DNA of 64,000 nucleotides, taken from contig NC_077223.1 of the NCBI RefSeq assembly GCF_024763615.1, positions 5,890,001 through 5,954,000 of the forward strand. Reading direction: 5' to 3'. Shown here piece after piece: positions 35,619 to 48,700 of the stretch. The notes under the pieces are model-generated. The model saw only the letters and a program-made list of their open reading frames with translations. It was not told where the DNA came from and searched no databases. A program made the position numbers and the translations under genes. The stretch is from Phlebotomus papatasi. Lineage: Eukaryota > Arthropoda > Insecta > Diptera > Psychodidae. Numbering within the stretch: position 1 is the stretch's first letter; the number at the start of each line of letters is the position of its first letter.

Positions 35619-36904
35619 CCATCATTGGTCAAAAATGAATACCCTAACCCTAGCGATAAATTATTGCGTGGACTTATAATGCTTATAACTATTTCCAGTT
35701 TAAAATTATTTGTAATTAGCGATTTCAGTAATGAACAAATCAACAAAAATGAGTCAAATGATTTTCTTCTGCCAATAGCTTTTCAGCATTTTCTGAGCAT
35801 GCCTAGAAAAGTGCATAGAGCTCAATGGATCATTATTGGTGAACGAACTGTTGAATGAGTCAATTGTGTTTAAAAGTGAAGCCTTTTCGCGCATCAGGGG
35901 ACGGCCCACAAGTTGTTTAAAAAAAATTATAAAACATACGGAAGCAGATAAGCTTACGGTAATTGAGATTCTCTTTAAGAAACCTCTGAAAGTGGAGAAA
36001 TTGAATTGTGAATTGAGTTTTGGAAATAAAGAATCGTCGATAAAATTGTTCCACATGATTCTTTCCACCAAAATATAATTTCCAAGCGAATTTTCATGCT
36101 TTCCGATGACCCCTCTACGTCCTGTGATAGTAGTTTTTCGGAAAAGTGATGTTAATTGTGCAAAGTTGTATGAAATGGATAGATGGGATAGATAAACCTA
36201 TTTTAGCTTATTGTATATAAGAATATTAACGTGAGAAAACTTGAATTGCATGAAAATTCGATTTGGAACTAAAGATTGGATATGACACAGCAATCAAAAT
36301 TCTGAAAAAAAATGCAAACTTTTTATTTGTATCAAAATAGATGTAAATGGACTGAATGATAGTGGAATATAGACCAGAATCTCCTCGTTAATTGTGCCCC
36401 AAAACTTGATCTTATCACTTATTCGGTAGCCAAGATAATTCAATTTATTGGTTTTGGAACCTTTGGAACACGTTTTTTGACCACAACGGGCATTTTGTTC
36501 ATGTGACGAACTACGACAATATCAAAGATATGAATGAATTTTGTAAAAATTTTCTTTTAAACCTTAACATTGTCGAGTAAAAGCGGTCTCAGTGTTATTG
36601 TGGGAAAAATCAGTTTTTCACACTAAATCGACAAAATCTCACAGATGGCATAATCTGAGCAAAAAAAAAAAAGATGTTTGGACGAAATGTATAAGTATCT
36701 TCTACAATTATGCCGAAGTAATCATCAAAATCGGTTGAGCAAGAGTCGAAATAATTGAGTTTAATATTAAAATTAGTTTTTTGACTGTGGCACCCATGTT
36801 GGCCCTACGAAGTTTAAATGTTCTAGAAAGTTGTTGCGTTTTGCTACAACTTTGCTTTTGATTTGCGCTCTCGTCAAAATCGGTCAAATGGAATAGCAGA
36901 TATG
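35615..36904. repeat. 1.3-kb duplicated unit, copy B
   Basis: Direct duplicate of 31928-33230 with mostly point differences and small indels. It starts exactly at the TTAA that ends the TTAA-type element. Confidence 0.9.
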
Positions 36905-37311
36905 GCGTTCATATCTGCTATATTCTCATATATCTGATATATTCTCATATCTCCGGTTCTAATATAATCATAGCGAACCCACGCCACTTTTTGTAAACTC
37001 CATAGCCTAGGCTAGAACGGCTAGAACACTCTAAAATTTGATCAAAATTTCCAATGGCGGTTTTGTGAAAAATACAGTTCCCGCTCTCTAATTCGGATCG
37101 GCGTAATCCGGACGAGTTATCGATGGCTACATACGTTACATATAACATAATTTTGAGGTTATGTATGCATGTCTGTTCATAAATGAAAATGAATTATCCT
37201 GTAATGTTTTTGTTTAATAAATGAAGTATAATACCATAGAATTCTGTTATTATGTCTTTTTAATCTTCTATAAAACTTTTATACTAATTCTACAAAAAAA
37301 TCTTGTATTAC
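36905..37311. mobile_element. Dispersed repeat plus truncated Tigger-related MITE (copy 2)
   Basis: 36946-37073 repeats the ATATCTCCGGTTCTA block of copy A. The MITE starts at 37075 (CAGTTCCCGCTCTCTAATTC, TA before it) and is collinear with the 33750 copy until about 37311, where the match stops. Its right half and right end are missing. Confidence 0.75.
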
Positions 37312-37582
37312 CTACTCGGCAAATTCTGCAGAATTCTGTAGAAATTCGTCAGACTTCAAAAAGTAACTGTCGAAAATTTTGCAGAATTTCTGCAGAATTA
37401 TTTGTACTAAAGCTGGATCCGATCGTTGTATGAAAATTCTGCAAAATTTTGTGCAGAATTTCTATAGAAAATTTTATGAATTTTTGCCATTTTCCTCAAG
37501 ATGTCGTTCTGTAAAAATGGACGGAATATTTCTCTGAAATTATTTATCAACTTGGTAGAATTTATAATCACGATTTTCATGA

Positions 37583-37589
<7 letters not shown>

Positions 37590-37633
<44 letters not shown>
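37590..37633. repeat. (AT)n microsatellite
   Basis: About 44 bp of uninterrupted AT dinucleotides, directly seen. Confidence 0.97.
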
Positions 37634-37634
<1 letters not shown>

Positions 37635-39623
37635 TGCGAGGGTATGCTGTCAATAGACAAGGATTAAATAGCAGTATTACACATACTCCCGATCGAAAAT
37701 TCTGCATTTTTTGATAAATTTTACAAAAATTTTCTTGAGAACAAAAAAAAATTACGATGTGATTTTCAGCTGAGGCCTTTAAAATTATTTATTACTTATG
37801 AAAAAAAAATTCTTTTCATGTCATTAAGTATATTTTCGTCAATTTTTCCAATAAAATGTATATATTTGAAATAACCGTCTCTGAAGCAGCCATTAGGTAA
37901 CGGGTGTGAGACTTCGTTTACTCGAGACAAATTTTGATTACTTTGGTTATTTGCCGTTACGATCGCTAGTGCAGTTGGTGATTGATGGCCGTTAAAAAAG
38001 GAAGAAGAAGAAAAATTGCGGAATTGCAGAACGAAGTTTTGCTGGGTAGGGTTATTTGCATAAAGCGAGACAGTTTGGAAAGTTGGACAAAGCAGTGTGG
38101 AATGTGAGACACCTCCTTAAAAACTTGATAATAAATCAATTAAATATTTCAATTTTCCATAAAGAGATTATTAAACTTAATTTTATAATTATTTCAGAAG
38201 TTAAAAATGCAAAAATCGTTATAAAAGAATCAAAGGGTGACTTGCAAGAAGAATTTTAAAAAATGTTTTGCATGCGTGATATTGCATGCGTGACACGGTA
38301 GTTGTAATTTTCTCTGTTTCTTATGGAATTTGCTAGAAAAATATCAAAGTGTTTTGTTTGAGTTTTCGGCATAATTTGTGAAATATTATTAAGTCCGCAG
38401 TGAAAATCGAAGGACATACATCCATTTAAAAGGTGAATAAAAAAATATTTGTGAAATATTAATTTAAAAGGGAGAGAAAAGTGATTAAATTTCGTGTTGC
38501 TTTCAAAACAAGATTAGTTGCAACAGCAGTTAGTAGCTGATAAGGAGAAAATCTCCTAGAGAAAGACTGCCAAAATTTTCAGATTCCGAAGACCACTTTT
38601 TCTGACAGAGGTGGTAGTAAAAATTGCAAAAATACCTGGAGAAAAACAAAGAGGAGCCTCTACAGAACTCCCAAAACAAGTTGCAAAGGACCTGGGCGGA
38701 TTGGGTATTGAAGTGTGCTAAAAAGTTGCATCTGATTTAAAGCTATAACTGCTGGACAGCGCGAGGCGTTTGTGAAATTTACAAAACCTCTTTTTGGTTG
38801 GACGTCCAGGAAGTTCTTGATAATTAACGTTCCTCAACTGTTACCCGGACATAAAGGAGGGATTAGCATAGCCATCAAATGTTAAGTATAGATATAGAGA
38901 GAAAACCCTCAACATTTAATTTTCTACATATTTTGTATGATATTTTGTCATTAATATCACTATGTCCAACTTTCCAAAAGTTTTTGTCTAACTTTCTAAA
39001 ATTTTGTCCATCTTTTCAAAATGTGTTATTTTTTAATTTCCGTGAATTTTCCGATTATTCGGTTGCAATATACAAAAAAATGGTAAAAATAATTATTTTT
39101 CAGTTTAAAAATGCATTTGAAATTGAATTTTTTCTTAATGTGTCTCGCTTTCCACCATTCACCCTAGTGGCCGGTCAATTTTCGAACTTTGACCCCTTAA
39201 AAAAGCTCGGGTCTGGTCTGGGGTTATCGATCGACTTAATTATTTTTTGTTTGATAGGTATAATCTGCGGCTAGAACATAATAAAATTTGAGCCCGATGC
39301 ACAATGGAGTTTTTGAGTTATTTAACTGAGAAAATTGAAAAGTTTTCTTTTTGATAATAGCGCCTTTATTTATACGAATTTCCGATGTAAAAAGAGAAAT
39401 TGCATTTTTACAATATTTTGATGTTTCTACGCATGCAATTTCTTTAAAAAAAAAAAAAGCGTTTTTTGACAAAAATTGCTCATAAAAGGTTCTGAAAATC
39501 AGAATTGTTTGATAAACAATTGGCGGGAAAATATATTTGAGGTTATCTAACGGTTATCAGCGTGGGTGATATCGCTGTTCACAGATAGATGGCGCTAGTG
39601 ACAGAAATTGTAGTTGTCAAAAT
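37634..39623. other. Intergenic, no gene assigned
   Basis: AT-rich DNA with short frames only. 39166-39330 repeats the segment at 34440-34591. No splice-bounded coding block or RNA gene is recognised before the TRAPPC3 leader. Confidence 0.6.
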
Positions 39624-39654
39624 GACGTTATCCAAACAAAATTTGGATAACGTC
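39624..39654. promoter_or_regulatory. Perfect 13-bp dyad upstream of TRAPPC3/NF-YA
   Basis: GACGTTATCCAAA (39624-39636) and its exact inverse TTTGGATAACGTC (39642-39654) flank a 5-bp spacer, about 140 bp before the TRAPPC3 ATG. It includes TTATC/GATAA half sites. It could be a dimeric factor site or an RNA hairpin in the leader; no function is shown. Confidence 0.5.
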
Positions 39655-39792
39655 CCATTGAATAAAACGCGAAGAATAAGAAGAAGGCTTGTGTTTTGGA
39701 AAATTATTTTGCATATTTTTGTTGGAAAAAGGAGTTTTTGAGGCAAATTTTGGATTTGATCAGTTTGTGGAGTGCTCAGGAACAGGAGAATA

Positions 39793-42700
39793 ATGTCGAG
39801 GCAGGGCAGCCGATTGGATTCCAAGAAAGTGGTGAGTGGCAGAGGAGCCTTCCGGAAGGTTTACTCTCGGCATTTTTTTTTGGGGGGATTTTTCTAATGT
39901 CCGGATGATTCGTGGACAGTAGATTGGGCAGATTTTGGGTTTGTTTGACAGATTTGGAGGAGTTTGCATTCGGTTGTTGATTTGTGGTGTACCCCATGAG
40001 TGAGTGAGATTGCTGGCCGCCCTCAACGCCTTCTCATCTCTTTCCGCTTTTTCTAGACGTCTGACTACTAGCCCAACTTGCCCAAAAGACTCCTTCCTCG
40101 CCATTTAGCATGGACGCAAGCGCCAGCACTGACATGGCCGGTACTTCTGGGCAGCTTCAGGTACTGCCACTGAGTCAGGTTCTGTCCGGAACTAGCGGGC
40201 AGCCTATTCTGGTGCAAGCTCTGCCCCAGCAGATTTCAACTAGCACACAGCCTATGCAGATGCTCCCACTGGCTCAGCTTCAGCAATCCGGTGCCCAGTT
40301 AATGGTCCAACCAACTGCCGCTGCACAGCCTCAGGCTCAGTTTATCCAACTGGCAGATGGTCAGACACTAGTGGTGCATCCTCTGCCTGGAATTGGGGTG
40401 TCAGAGGGCACTGTGGCCAATCAGCCGCAGCTGATCAACATCAATGGGAACCTCCTGCAGTTGCCGGTGACTCAAAATGCCAGCACATCAATTGCCCAGC
40501 CACAGGTAATGATGGTAGCCACGGATGCGTCTCAGCAGCAGTCCCAAGGTGTCAAAGTCACCCATCAGCCAACCTCCTTGACCACCCAGACCACTCCCTC
40601 CGCCTCTACAGTCACCACGGCCAGTAGCAGTGCCAGCGCCGAATCTGAGGATCAAATTCTCTACGTCAATGCCAAACAGTACAAGCGAATCCTCAAGAGG
40701 CGACAGGCCAGGGCCAAACTCGAGGCCCAGGGTCGCATTCCCAAGGAACGCTCCAAGTATCTCCATGAATCCAGGCACAGGCACGCCATGAACAGGATCC
40801 GTGGCGAGGGTGGCCGGTTTCACTCGGGCAGCAGCCAATCAAAGAACTAATTGCAACTCCTCTGAATGTGCTCGATGGGAATTCAATGGCAAGTTCTCTC
40901 CTTGTCCATTTTTTTTTTTGTAGCTTGAAAACGAAACCCAATAAACCGAAATGAACCGATATCGTTTTTCGGAATCTACATGAAGAATATGCTTCATGGG
41001 AACAAAATTGATTTTTTTTTAGAAGGGATCACATTGTTGGTATTTTTTTTCTATAGCGGTATAAAAAAATATCTAATTCTGAAGATATAAACCAGATTAA
41101 ATAACAGAAAATCTATTACATTTGTGTTTTATTTTTTAATTTCCGATCGCTGCATATGCTGCAAGCCACGATTTTTTGATCAAAATTAGCTCGATTTCAG
41201 ATCCTACAAAAAATATCTGATTTAGACAAAAATCCAAAAGATGTGAAAGAGTCAAAGTTAATGGAATTTTCGATTAGAAAATAAATTAAATTTGTTTTTC
41301 TTAACTCTTTCGTCTCTTTTGGGACTCTCGTACCCAAAGCAGCATATGAATGTTCTGTGAAAACAATGTTTTTTAATTATTCAGAACTGATAAAAAACCG
41401 ATTCTTGTGGATGATTACAAACTATAAAGATGTCCAAATGTAAGATATTTTTTGTGGGACCTCAATTAATTCCTGAGCTTAGATATTTTTGATTAAAAAT
41501 TGTGAAATTGGCTTGCGGCATATGCTGCGGTCCGGAAAGAGTTAATCAAAAATATCTAAGCTCAGGAATTAATTGAGGTCCTATAAAAAATATCTTACAT
41601 TTGGCCATCCTTATAGTTTGTAATCATTCACAAGAATAGGATTTTTATCAGTTCTGAATAATTAAAAAACATTGTTTTTCCTAGAATATGCATATGCTTC
41701 TTTGGGTACTACAGTCCCAAAAGAGACGAAAGAGTTAAAGAAAAAGAATTTAGGGAAGTCGGTAAGAAAAAAGCTTTCGAATTGAGTTTAGTTCTCTCAA
41801 TGATGAACTGGCGCAAAAAATTACAGTGCTGTCTCTCTATATGCACACTCTCTATATGCACAGCTTTTGTGTCGGTTGCATTCAAAATCAATTTGTTTAC
41901 ATTTTGTCAAAGTAATAAAGACAATTATTTTCTTGGTAACTAATTTTTCTTGTTTTTACTTTTCTTAATTTTATTTTTTCTGTCTCATATTATATTTAAA
42001 ATAACACGGGAAATTCTAGAACAATAAAAAAATGTTAATTTATTAAAAGAAAGAAAAAACCGTTGGGAATTTCAAAAAAAGTTGTGCATATTCAGAGAGA
42101 GAACTGTCAAAAAAAGTACCCAAACTGTGCATATAGCGAGACAGCACTGTAACTTAGAGTGACTAAATTCTCACTGGCAATCACCGGAGACATCTCAAGG
42201 GGAGTTTCCCCGAGACTCACCGGATGCATAGCACAGTGGGGTGCATTTCGAAATCCACCCTATAGAAGACGCCTACAAAGCTCGTTGATGTTCGAAGAAT
42301 TCAAATTCAATTTCGAAGTTCCATACTGAGCCCAAACAGAAGTAGATTTTGATTCTCCAATAAAGGCACCCATCCTCTATATCAAAACCGTCTTACCGCA
42401 GGATTTTATGCTAATATTGTTCCTAAATTTAAAAAAAAATATCCTAAGTTTTTTATTTATCTATAAATCAACTTTATTCTGCACAGTAAAAAATTGTGTG
42501 AGAAATAAAGTTGTGTATGGGAAAAGTTGTGTATTGTCAGAAGCATTTTGGTTGTAAATTGTAAAATTACTTATCATATTTGTAGTACGATACTAACATA
42601 ATGCTAGTAAAATTAAGTAATGAAATTTGTGTATGGGAAAATTTGTGTTAGAACTGTCAAAATTTCATTGTTTACTATTGCAATTTTTCTAAAAGATTTT

Positions 42701-45700
42701 TGTCATTTTTCGCATTTCTAACTATCTAATTGTTTTCTAGAATCATTCATTGGATTCTTAAAATATGCCTTAGTCGTAAAAAATGAGGAATAATAATGTA
42801 ATAACAGAAAACAGAGGAAGCATCATGTAAATTAGAAAAATTGACGATGCAACTCTTGGCCATTTCCTTAAGAGAAGTAAGCAAGTTCGTGGCGCGGCCG
42901 GAAAACGCGAGATCAACAACGCAAAGGTTTGGGTTCAAGTCTGAGACCCTCTCTTCATGTTTTTTTTCTTTTTTGTTCTTTTTTTCTTTGTTTAATACCG
43001 AGATTTTTCACAGATAATACACATAAACCGAACAAAATTGCTCTACAATCAAAATTATAGACAGGAAGCCATTTTATAAAATTGACAATACACAACTTTG
43101 CCAATACACAACATTTCCAATACACAAACTTCACAACAGTAAAAAAAAATTACAACCACTATCGTTAACGATTATGTGTATCCATTTCTTTATTTCTGAT
43201 GTCTATTTAACAATTCGACTATATTAAGAGGATTAAACGATATATTCAGAAGAGAGATCGATACCGTGTCCCTGTTTCACCTGCTTTTCGACTTTTGATA
43301 ACTTTAAAAATAGATCACGAGAAAAACATCTCTTGAAAAACAAACAAAAAAAATATTTGAAATCGCTTGAAATGTCAAAATATTCGAACATAAAGAAATG
43401 GAGCTTTCGAAGAGGGAGATTTTAAGCGCCGAGATAGGCAAAAATGCACCGGTCTAAAGCTCAGTGGGGGACTTTTGTGTCAAAATGGCGGTTTCGAAAT
43501 AAAATCCCCCAGTTTAGATGCTCCCTAAGGCGGTATTTATAGGGGGGACTTTTGATTCGAAACTTTTCTTTCGAAATAAAAATATCTCTTTGAGCTTTCT
43601 CGCCCTGTCATTTGCCTACTCTCAGGCGCACAAAATATCGCACTGAGCTTTCTCTGAGTGACAATTGCCTACCTTCTGGCGCACAAAATATCGCACTGAG
43701 CTTTCTCAGTGTAAATTGCCTACAGTAGACTCTCGCTAATCCGGCAACACCTTCTCCGGGCAACATAAAAAAATCCGTGAGTCAGTTGAAGTTTAAAAAG
43801 TTTGTTGATTATTTTTCTGTTTTGGAGGTTATGCTCGTTTAAGCAAATGTGATCTTCTAATCTGCTGTGATTCCTTTCCTTCTCATTGTGATATTCATTG
43901 GCACGCGAAATGAAGCGCAAGCATATATCCACCAAAATTCACGACAAATTAAAAGCTATAGAACTTGTGAAAAAGGGAGAGAGAGTTGCACATGTGGCAG
44001 CATCTTACGGAGTCGGAAGACAGACCCTGCTAGATTGGATGAACCAAGAGGAACGTTTCAGAAACTATGTCAACCAAAATGCTAAAAATGCAGAGAGAGA
44101 GTGTCGATTCGACCAGAATCAACTACACAAACTTCTGAAGCATTGTTCATTTGGTTCGACAATATGAGGGAGAGGGGTATGCAGTTTTTATAGACGAATG
44201 CGTGTGTAATATGTAATGAAAACTAATATTTGATTCTTTATTGTAGGTGTACCAATTTCTGGACCTCTCCTTCAAGCCAAAGCACTTCAGTTTCATAAAG
44301 TCTATCATGATGGCCCTGCCAACTTCTCTGCCAGTTCAGGGTGGCTTAGCCGATGGAAGAAACAACACGAAGTGAGGCAGCTCACAGTATGTGGAGAGGC
44401 TCTGTCTTCCAGGGAAGACTTGCTACCAACGTTTTTCAATCACCTACAAAAAATCATTGAAGAAGAGAATCTGAGTTTTCATCAGATATATAATGCTGAT
44501 GAGACGGGGTTGAACTTTAAAAGACTTCCGAACAAAACACTTGCCGCACGAACTCAAAAAAAGGCCCCAGGATATAAGGAGAGCAAAGAAAGGGTAACAC
44601 TTTTGGCCTGTGCGAACGCAAGTGGGCGACATAAGCTCCCACTTTTTCTGATTGGTAAATCAAAAAATCCGAGGGCGCTAAAAAATGTGCATATTCAAGA
44701 TTTACCTGTGAAATATGGAAATCAAGAATCTGCCTGGATGACGAGGGCATTATTTAAGGAGTGGTTTTTCCAAAACTTTGTTCCCGAAGTTCGAAAATAC
44801 CTCCAGAAGGAAGGTCTCCCGGAAAAGGCCCTTCTTATTCTGGATAATGCCCCAGTTCACCCGGAAGAAAGAGAACTCTTGTGTGATGGGATTCGTCTGA
44901 TGTTCCTGCCTCCTAGTGTTACATCCACAATTCAACCCATGGACCAAAATGTCTTGGAAGTTTTGAAAAAAAATATCGAAAAGTTTTCCTTGAATTTGTC
45001 CTCGAACAAATTGAAATTGATCCGAATGTGATGAATGCTGTCAAGGCAGTTGACATCCTGAAGGTAATTTTGTGGACAGCTCAAGCGTGGGACCAAGTTG
45101 ATGCAAATACTATTGCCAGAAGTTGGAAGGGAATTTTCGAAACGACCTTCAGCTCAAACGTCTTAAGTGAAGACCAATTTTTGAATGATGAATTCCATAC
45201 AGATAGTGTGGACATGGACCACTTGATCCAGTTGGCCAATGATTTGCCACATATTGGTCTTATCACTGCGGAGGATATTAGAGACTGGTCGCAAAGTGAT
45301 AATTGTTTGGATATTAGTGAGGACACAATTTTTGATATAGTGACGAGTACAAAGAGTGTCAATTCTGAACAAGAGCTTGAAAATGATCTCGAAGATTATT
45401 TTGAACCTAATTTTGCTCATTCTTCAGTGCAGAACAATGACGAGAAACATGTTTCAGCAGAACAGGCACTCAAGGCTTTGGATGTTGTACTCAGTTATAT
45501 ACGTCAAGGAGAAAACAACACAACTCAACAATAAGGACCATTTATAGGTTGCAGGCTGACCAAAGAATTAAAAAAGAAAGGAATAATTTTCCAGTTAAAT
45601 TCAATTTAAAAGACTGCGTTAAAAAATAAACCTAATGAACTAACTTAATCTTAAGAAAGAACTCTACTGAAGACTGATGGTGTGAAAATGAAAAATTGAA

Positions 45701-48700
45701 TTTTCCACAAAGTTAATTCCACAGGAGGGCTTTAATAATGTTGGATATTTTAAAATAAATCATAAAAGATGAACTGAAGTGCTATAAACGTGATAATAAT
45801 TGAAATGTTGTACCATGTTAATCTGCAAAAAATGGGAAATCTGTCTAATGTCTGATTAACTTTATGAATAGATTTATAAAGAAATTAAAGATCATATGAA
45901 TGTGATAATGAATATGCAAATATAAAACAAACAAATACAAGAATAACAATCAGTTTCAATCTAATATCTTCTCTTTAATAGAAAAATTTTAGTTTGATAT
46001 TTATATAGCAATACGAGCAATACATATGTAAACAGAAAAAAATCGTTAAATTTCAAATGGTTTGCTCTCAAAATCCGGGTGACGTTTCGGTCCCGCTCCA
46101 CGGATTAGCGAGAGTCTACTGTAACTCTTCGAAAGCTCAATCAGCTGTTTTTTTGTTATTGATAAATATAAAGTGCTGTCCGTACAGAATTTTCAAAAGT
46201 TTTCACACCTTTCACCAAGGATTTCTTTAAAAATGCCTAGTCTTACAGTGAAATTGTTTAGTGAATTTAATTTTCATTTTAATAGGTTGTGTCTCTATTT
46301 TTTAATAACAGCTCCAGAACACACATGAGGAGAAAATCTGTTGAATAAAATCTTCAAAAAACAAAGTTTAGTTTATAGTTTGTACTTATCTAGAAGAAAC
46401 GGATTTTTATCGATTCTAGATAGTCTAAAAAAATTGTTGTTTCTATGGGTACCCAGTGTCCCAAAGGAGACGAAAGAATTAATAATTTAATTAAGGAATC
46501 GCAGCGTTCGGAGCTACCCTTGTTAGACGGTGCCCTGTTTCCCCTACTGCCTAATCTTCTGCAACAGGAACTACTATGCGTTATTTTACGTTCGATAAGG
46601 TCTAAAAAGAATTTCTGCGACATGTATGAAGTAAAAAGCAAGTGTCGTTTTTCGTTGATTTGCAGAGCTCGGAGCTACTCACATTGACTTACGGCGCTTT
46701 GGTGTCGCAAATGCTGAGAGACTTTGAGAATGTTGACGATGTGAACAAGCAATTGGAGAGGGTGGGTTACAATATGGGCATGAGACTTATTGAGGATTAT
46801 CTCTCGAGGACCAATTCCCTTCGGTGTCATGACATGAAGGACACAGCAGATAAAATTCAACAAGCTTTCCGGTGAGACTGCAATTTTTACTTAACATTTA
46901 TATACACAAAAATACCTCATGGCTTTTAAAGCGTATGCACAAAAAATTCTCCATATTGTAAAATGGCGTTTGGAAGTTTTATATTTTTGACACTGGCGCT
47001 GATGTCGCTATTGCTCATAGATTTCACTAGACCTCATGAATTTAGTTAGAAGATCAGCATTATCCCCCAAATTTTGGATCCCTGAGTGTATTGTCAAAAA
47101 GTAGTCCTTCAGACAGTGAAATCCTGTATGGGAACAGTAAATTTAAGGATGGAAAAGCTACAGGAATTGACGAAATACGTCCCGAAATGCTGAAACTCAT
47201 GGGTATAGCAGGGGTCGGTTCACTCAGAAAAAGGCAGTTCTAACTTTGTATGAGACTTGCTAAAATACAGCTCTTGTCTGTAAGAATATTTTAAGACCCG
47301 AATCAACCTAAACATGTTGTGCTTAGAATCAAGAGCTGTTTTCTAAAACAGATCAACTAAGAGCTGCCGTGTCTTGAGAGAGAGAGAGAGTACCGTCTCT
47401 TTAGAAAATTTTCAGGCTTCCAGTGCTGTCAAATGACAGATAAAACAATTCACAGTGCAATTAATTCGCAAAGTTGTGATTGTTTTCGAGAGTTTTCTCA
47501 ATGAAATTATAGTTAAAATTGTGGGCAGAAGCCTCTACAGGTAGTGAAGTGTCTTTTGGTTTAATAAATTACAGTGCCGACAAGAAATATGTGGAGAATA
47601 GGTGAAATACGCTCGAAAAACGAAAAACATTTTTTCCTGGAAAATAAAACATTGTGTCTAATAAGCTTTGCTCGAGTCTCTGGAGTGTTGTGGAAATATG
47701 ATTTTTTATTTTGAAAATTTATATAGTGAAATATTTGAAAGAATTTTGCGAGGTGGTCTTGTGAAAAAAAAATGTCACGATATTCAGAGGCATCTCACTC
47801 ATCGATAGTCGGATGGAAAAATATCTTCCCAAATGTGAGTCTCGAGTCGGATAAAACTTGATCAATTTCGCTTGGATTTCAGTAGAAAATGAGGGAATGT
47901 GACAAGTTACAGTTTAAAAAGTATATGTAATGGTGGTTCATTAAAAAAATGTGAATTTAATTTTCTCTTTTTAATTGTGAGCGTACGTCGATTTAGTCGC
48001 GATATAACAGAGAAAATTTGATACTAGAATCAAAACTCATTTAGCTTTGCTTTAAGAACTACTCAGTACTTCAAATTATATTTTTTCCACGCATGTAAAT
48101 TCAAAGACTGTACGTTCTTGAGGCAAAGCGTATTCTAAAATAAATGCTTTTCTTTAAGTAAAATAGTCTTTAACCCAAGACACAAATGCCCGTTCTTATT
48201 TCAAGAGCTAAATCAAGACCCGTTTCCACAGAGCTGTTTTCTGAGTGTTGGCTTACGCGTGTCATTAAGATGGTTTGGCAGATTGGGAGAGTACCAAAGG
48301 ATTGGTAAGTTGGGGTCCTCGTACCCATGTTCAAGAAGGGAAACAAGAAAGAATGCTTAAATTATTGGGTTCTTCTGAGTTCTCCCGGCAAAGTCGGGCA
48401 CAGTCTGGGTGAGGAACAATGCGGTATTAGAACTGCTAGAAGCACCACGGTTCAGATTTTCATCTTGAAGATTATAGTCGATAAGGCTTGTGTGGAAGGT
48501 TGAAGTTAAAGGTTTAAGGCTCGTTGATAGACTGATCGTTTATTGTGTAATTATGCTTAATATACATACACTTAACATACATATACATTGATATGGTATG
48601 TTTATGTGACAGTTGATTCATAGATTTGTGAAAAGCATATGAGCGAGTACCGAGAGAACAACTTTGGAATGTACTGCACGCATGAGTTGATACTGAATGA

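Larger units (their letters stand above)
43399..46139. mobile_element. Older element interrupted by Tigger (GAGCTTTCGAAGAG ends)
   Basis: The left end GAGCTTTCGAAGAG (43399) has its inverse CTCTTCGAAAGCTC at 46126-46139, just beyond the right end of the Tigger. The interior left of Tigger has three imperfect copies of a roughly 50-bp unit with GCGCACAAAATATCGCACTG. Without the Tigger the element would be about 0.34 kb. Confidence 0.6.

Noticed and set aside
39696..39908. 70-codon frame over the TRAPPC3 leader as a separate protein
   Set aside because: Reading frame differs from the Bet3 start and runs across the proven donor at 39832.
40488..40838. 116-codon frame antisense to NF-YA
   Set aside because: Shadow of the biased Gln/Ala codons of NF-YA; no domain.
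42889..42967. Functional tRNA gene
   Set aside because: T arm has mismatches and no five-pair anticodon stem can be drawn; kept only as a tRNA-like relic.
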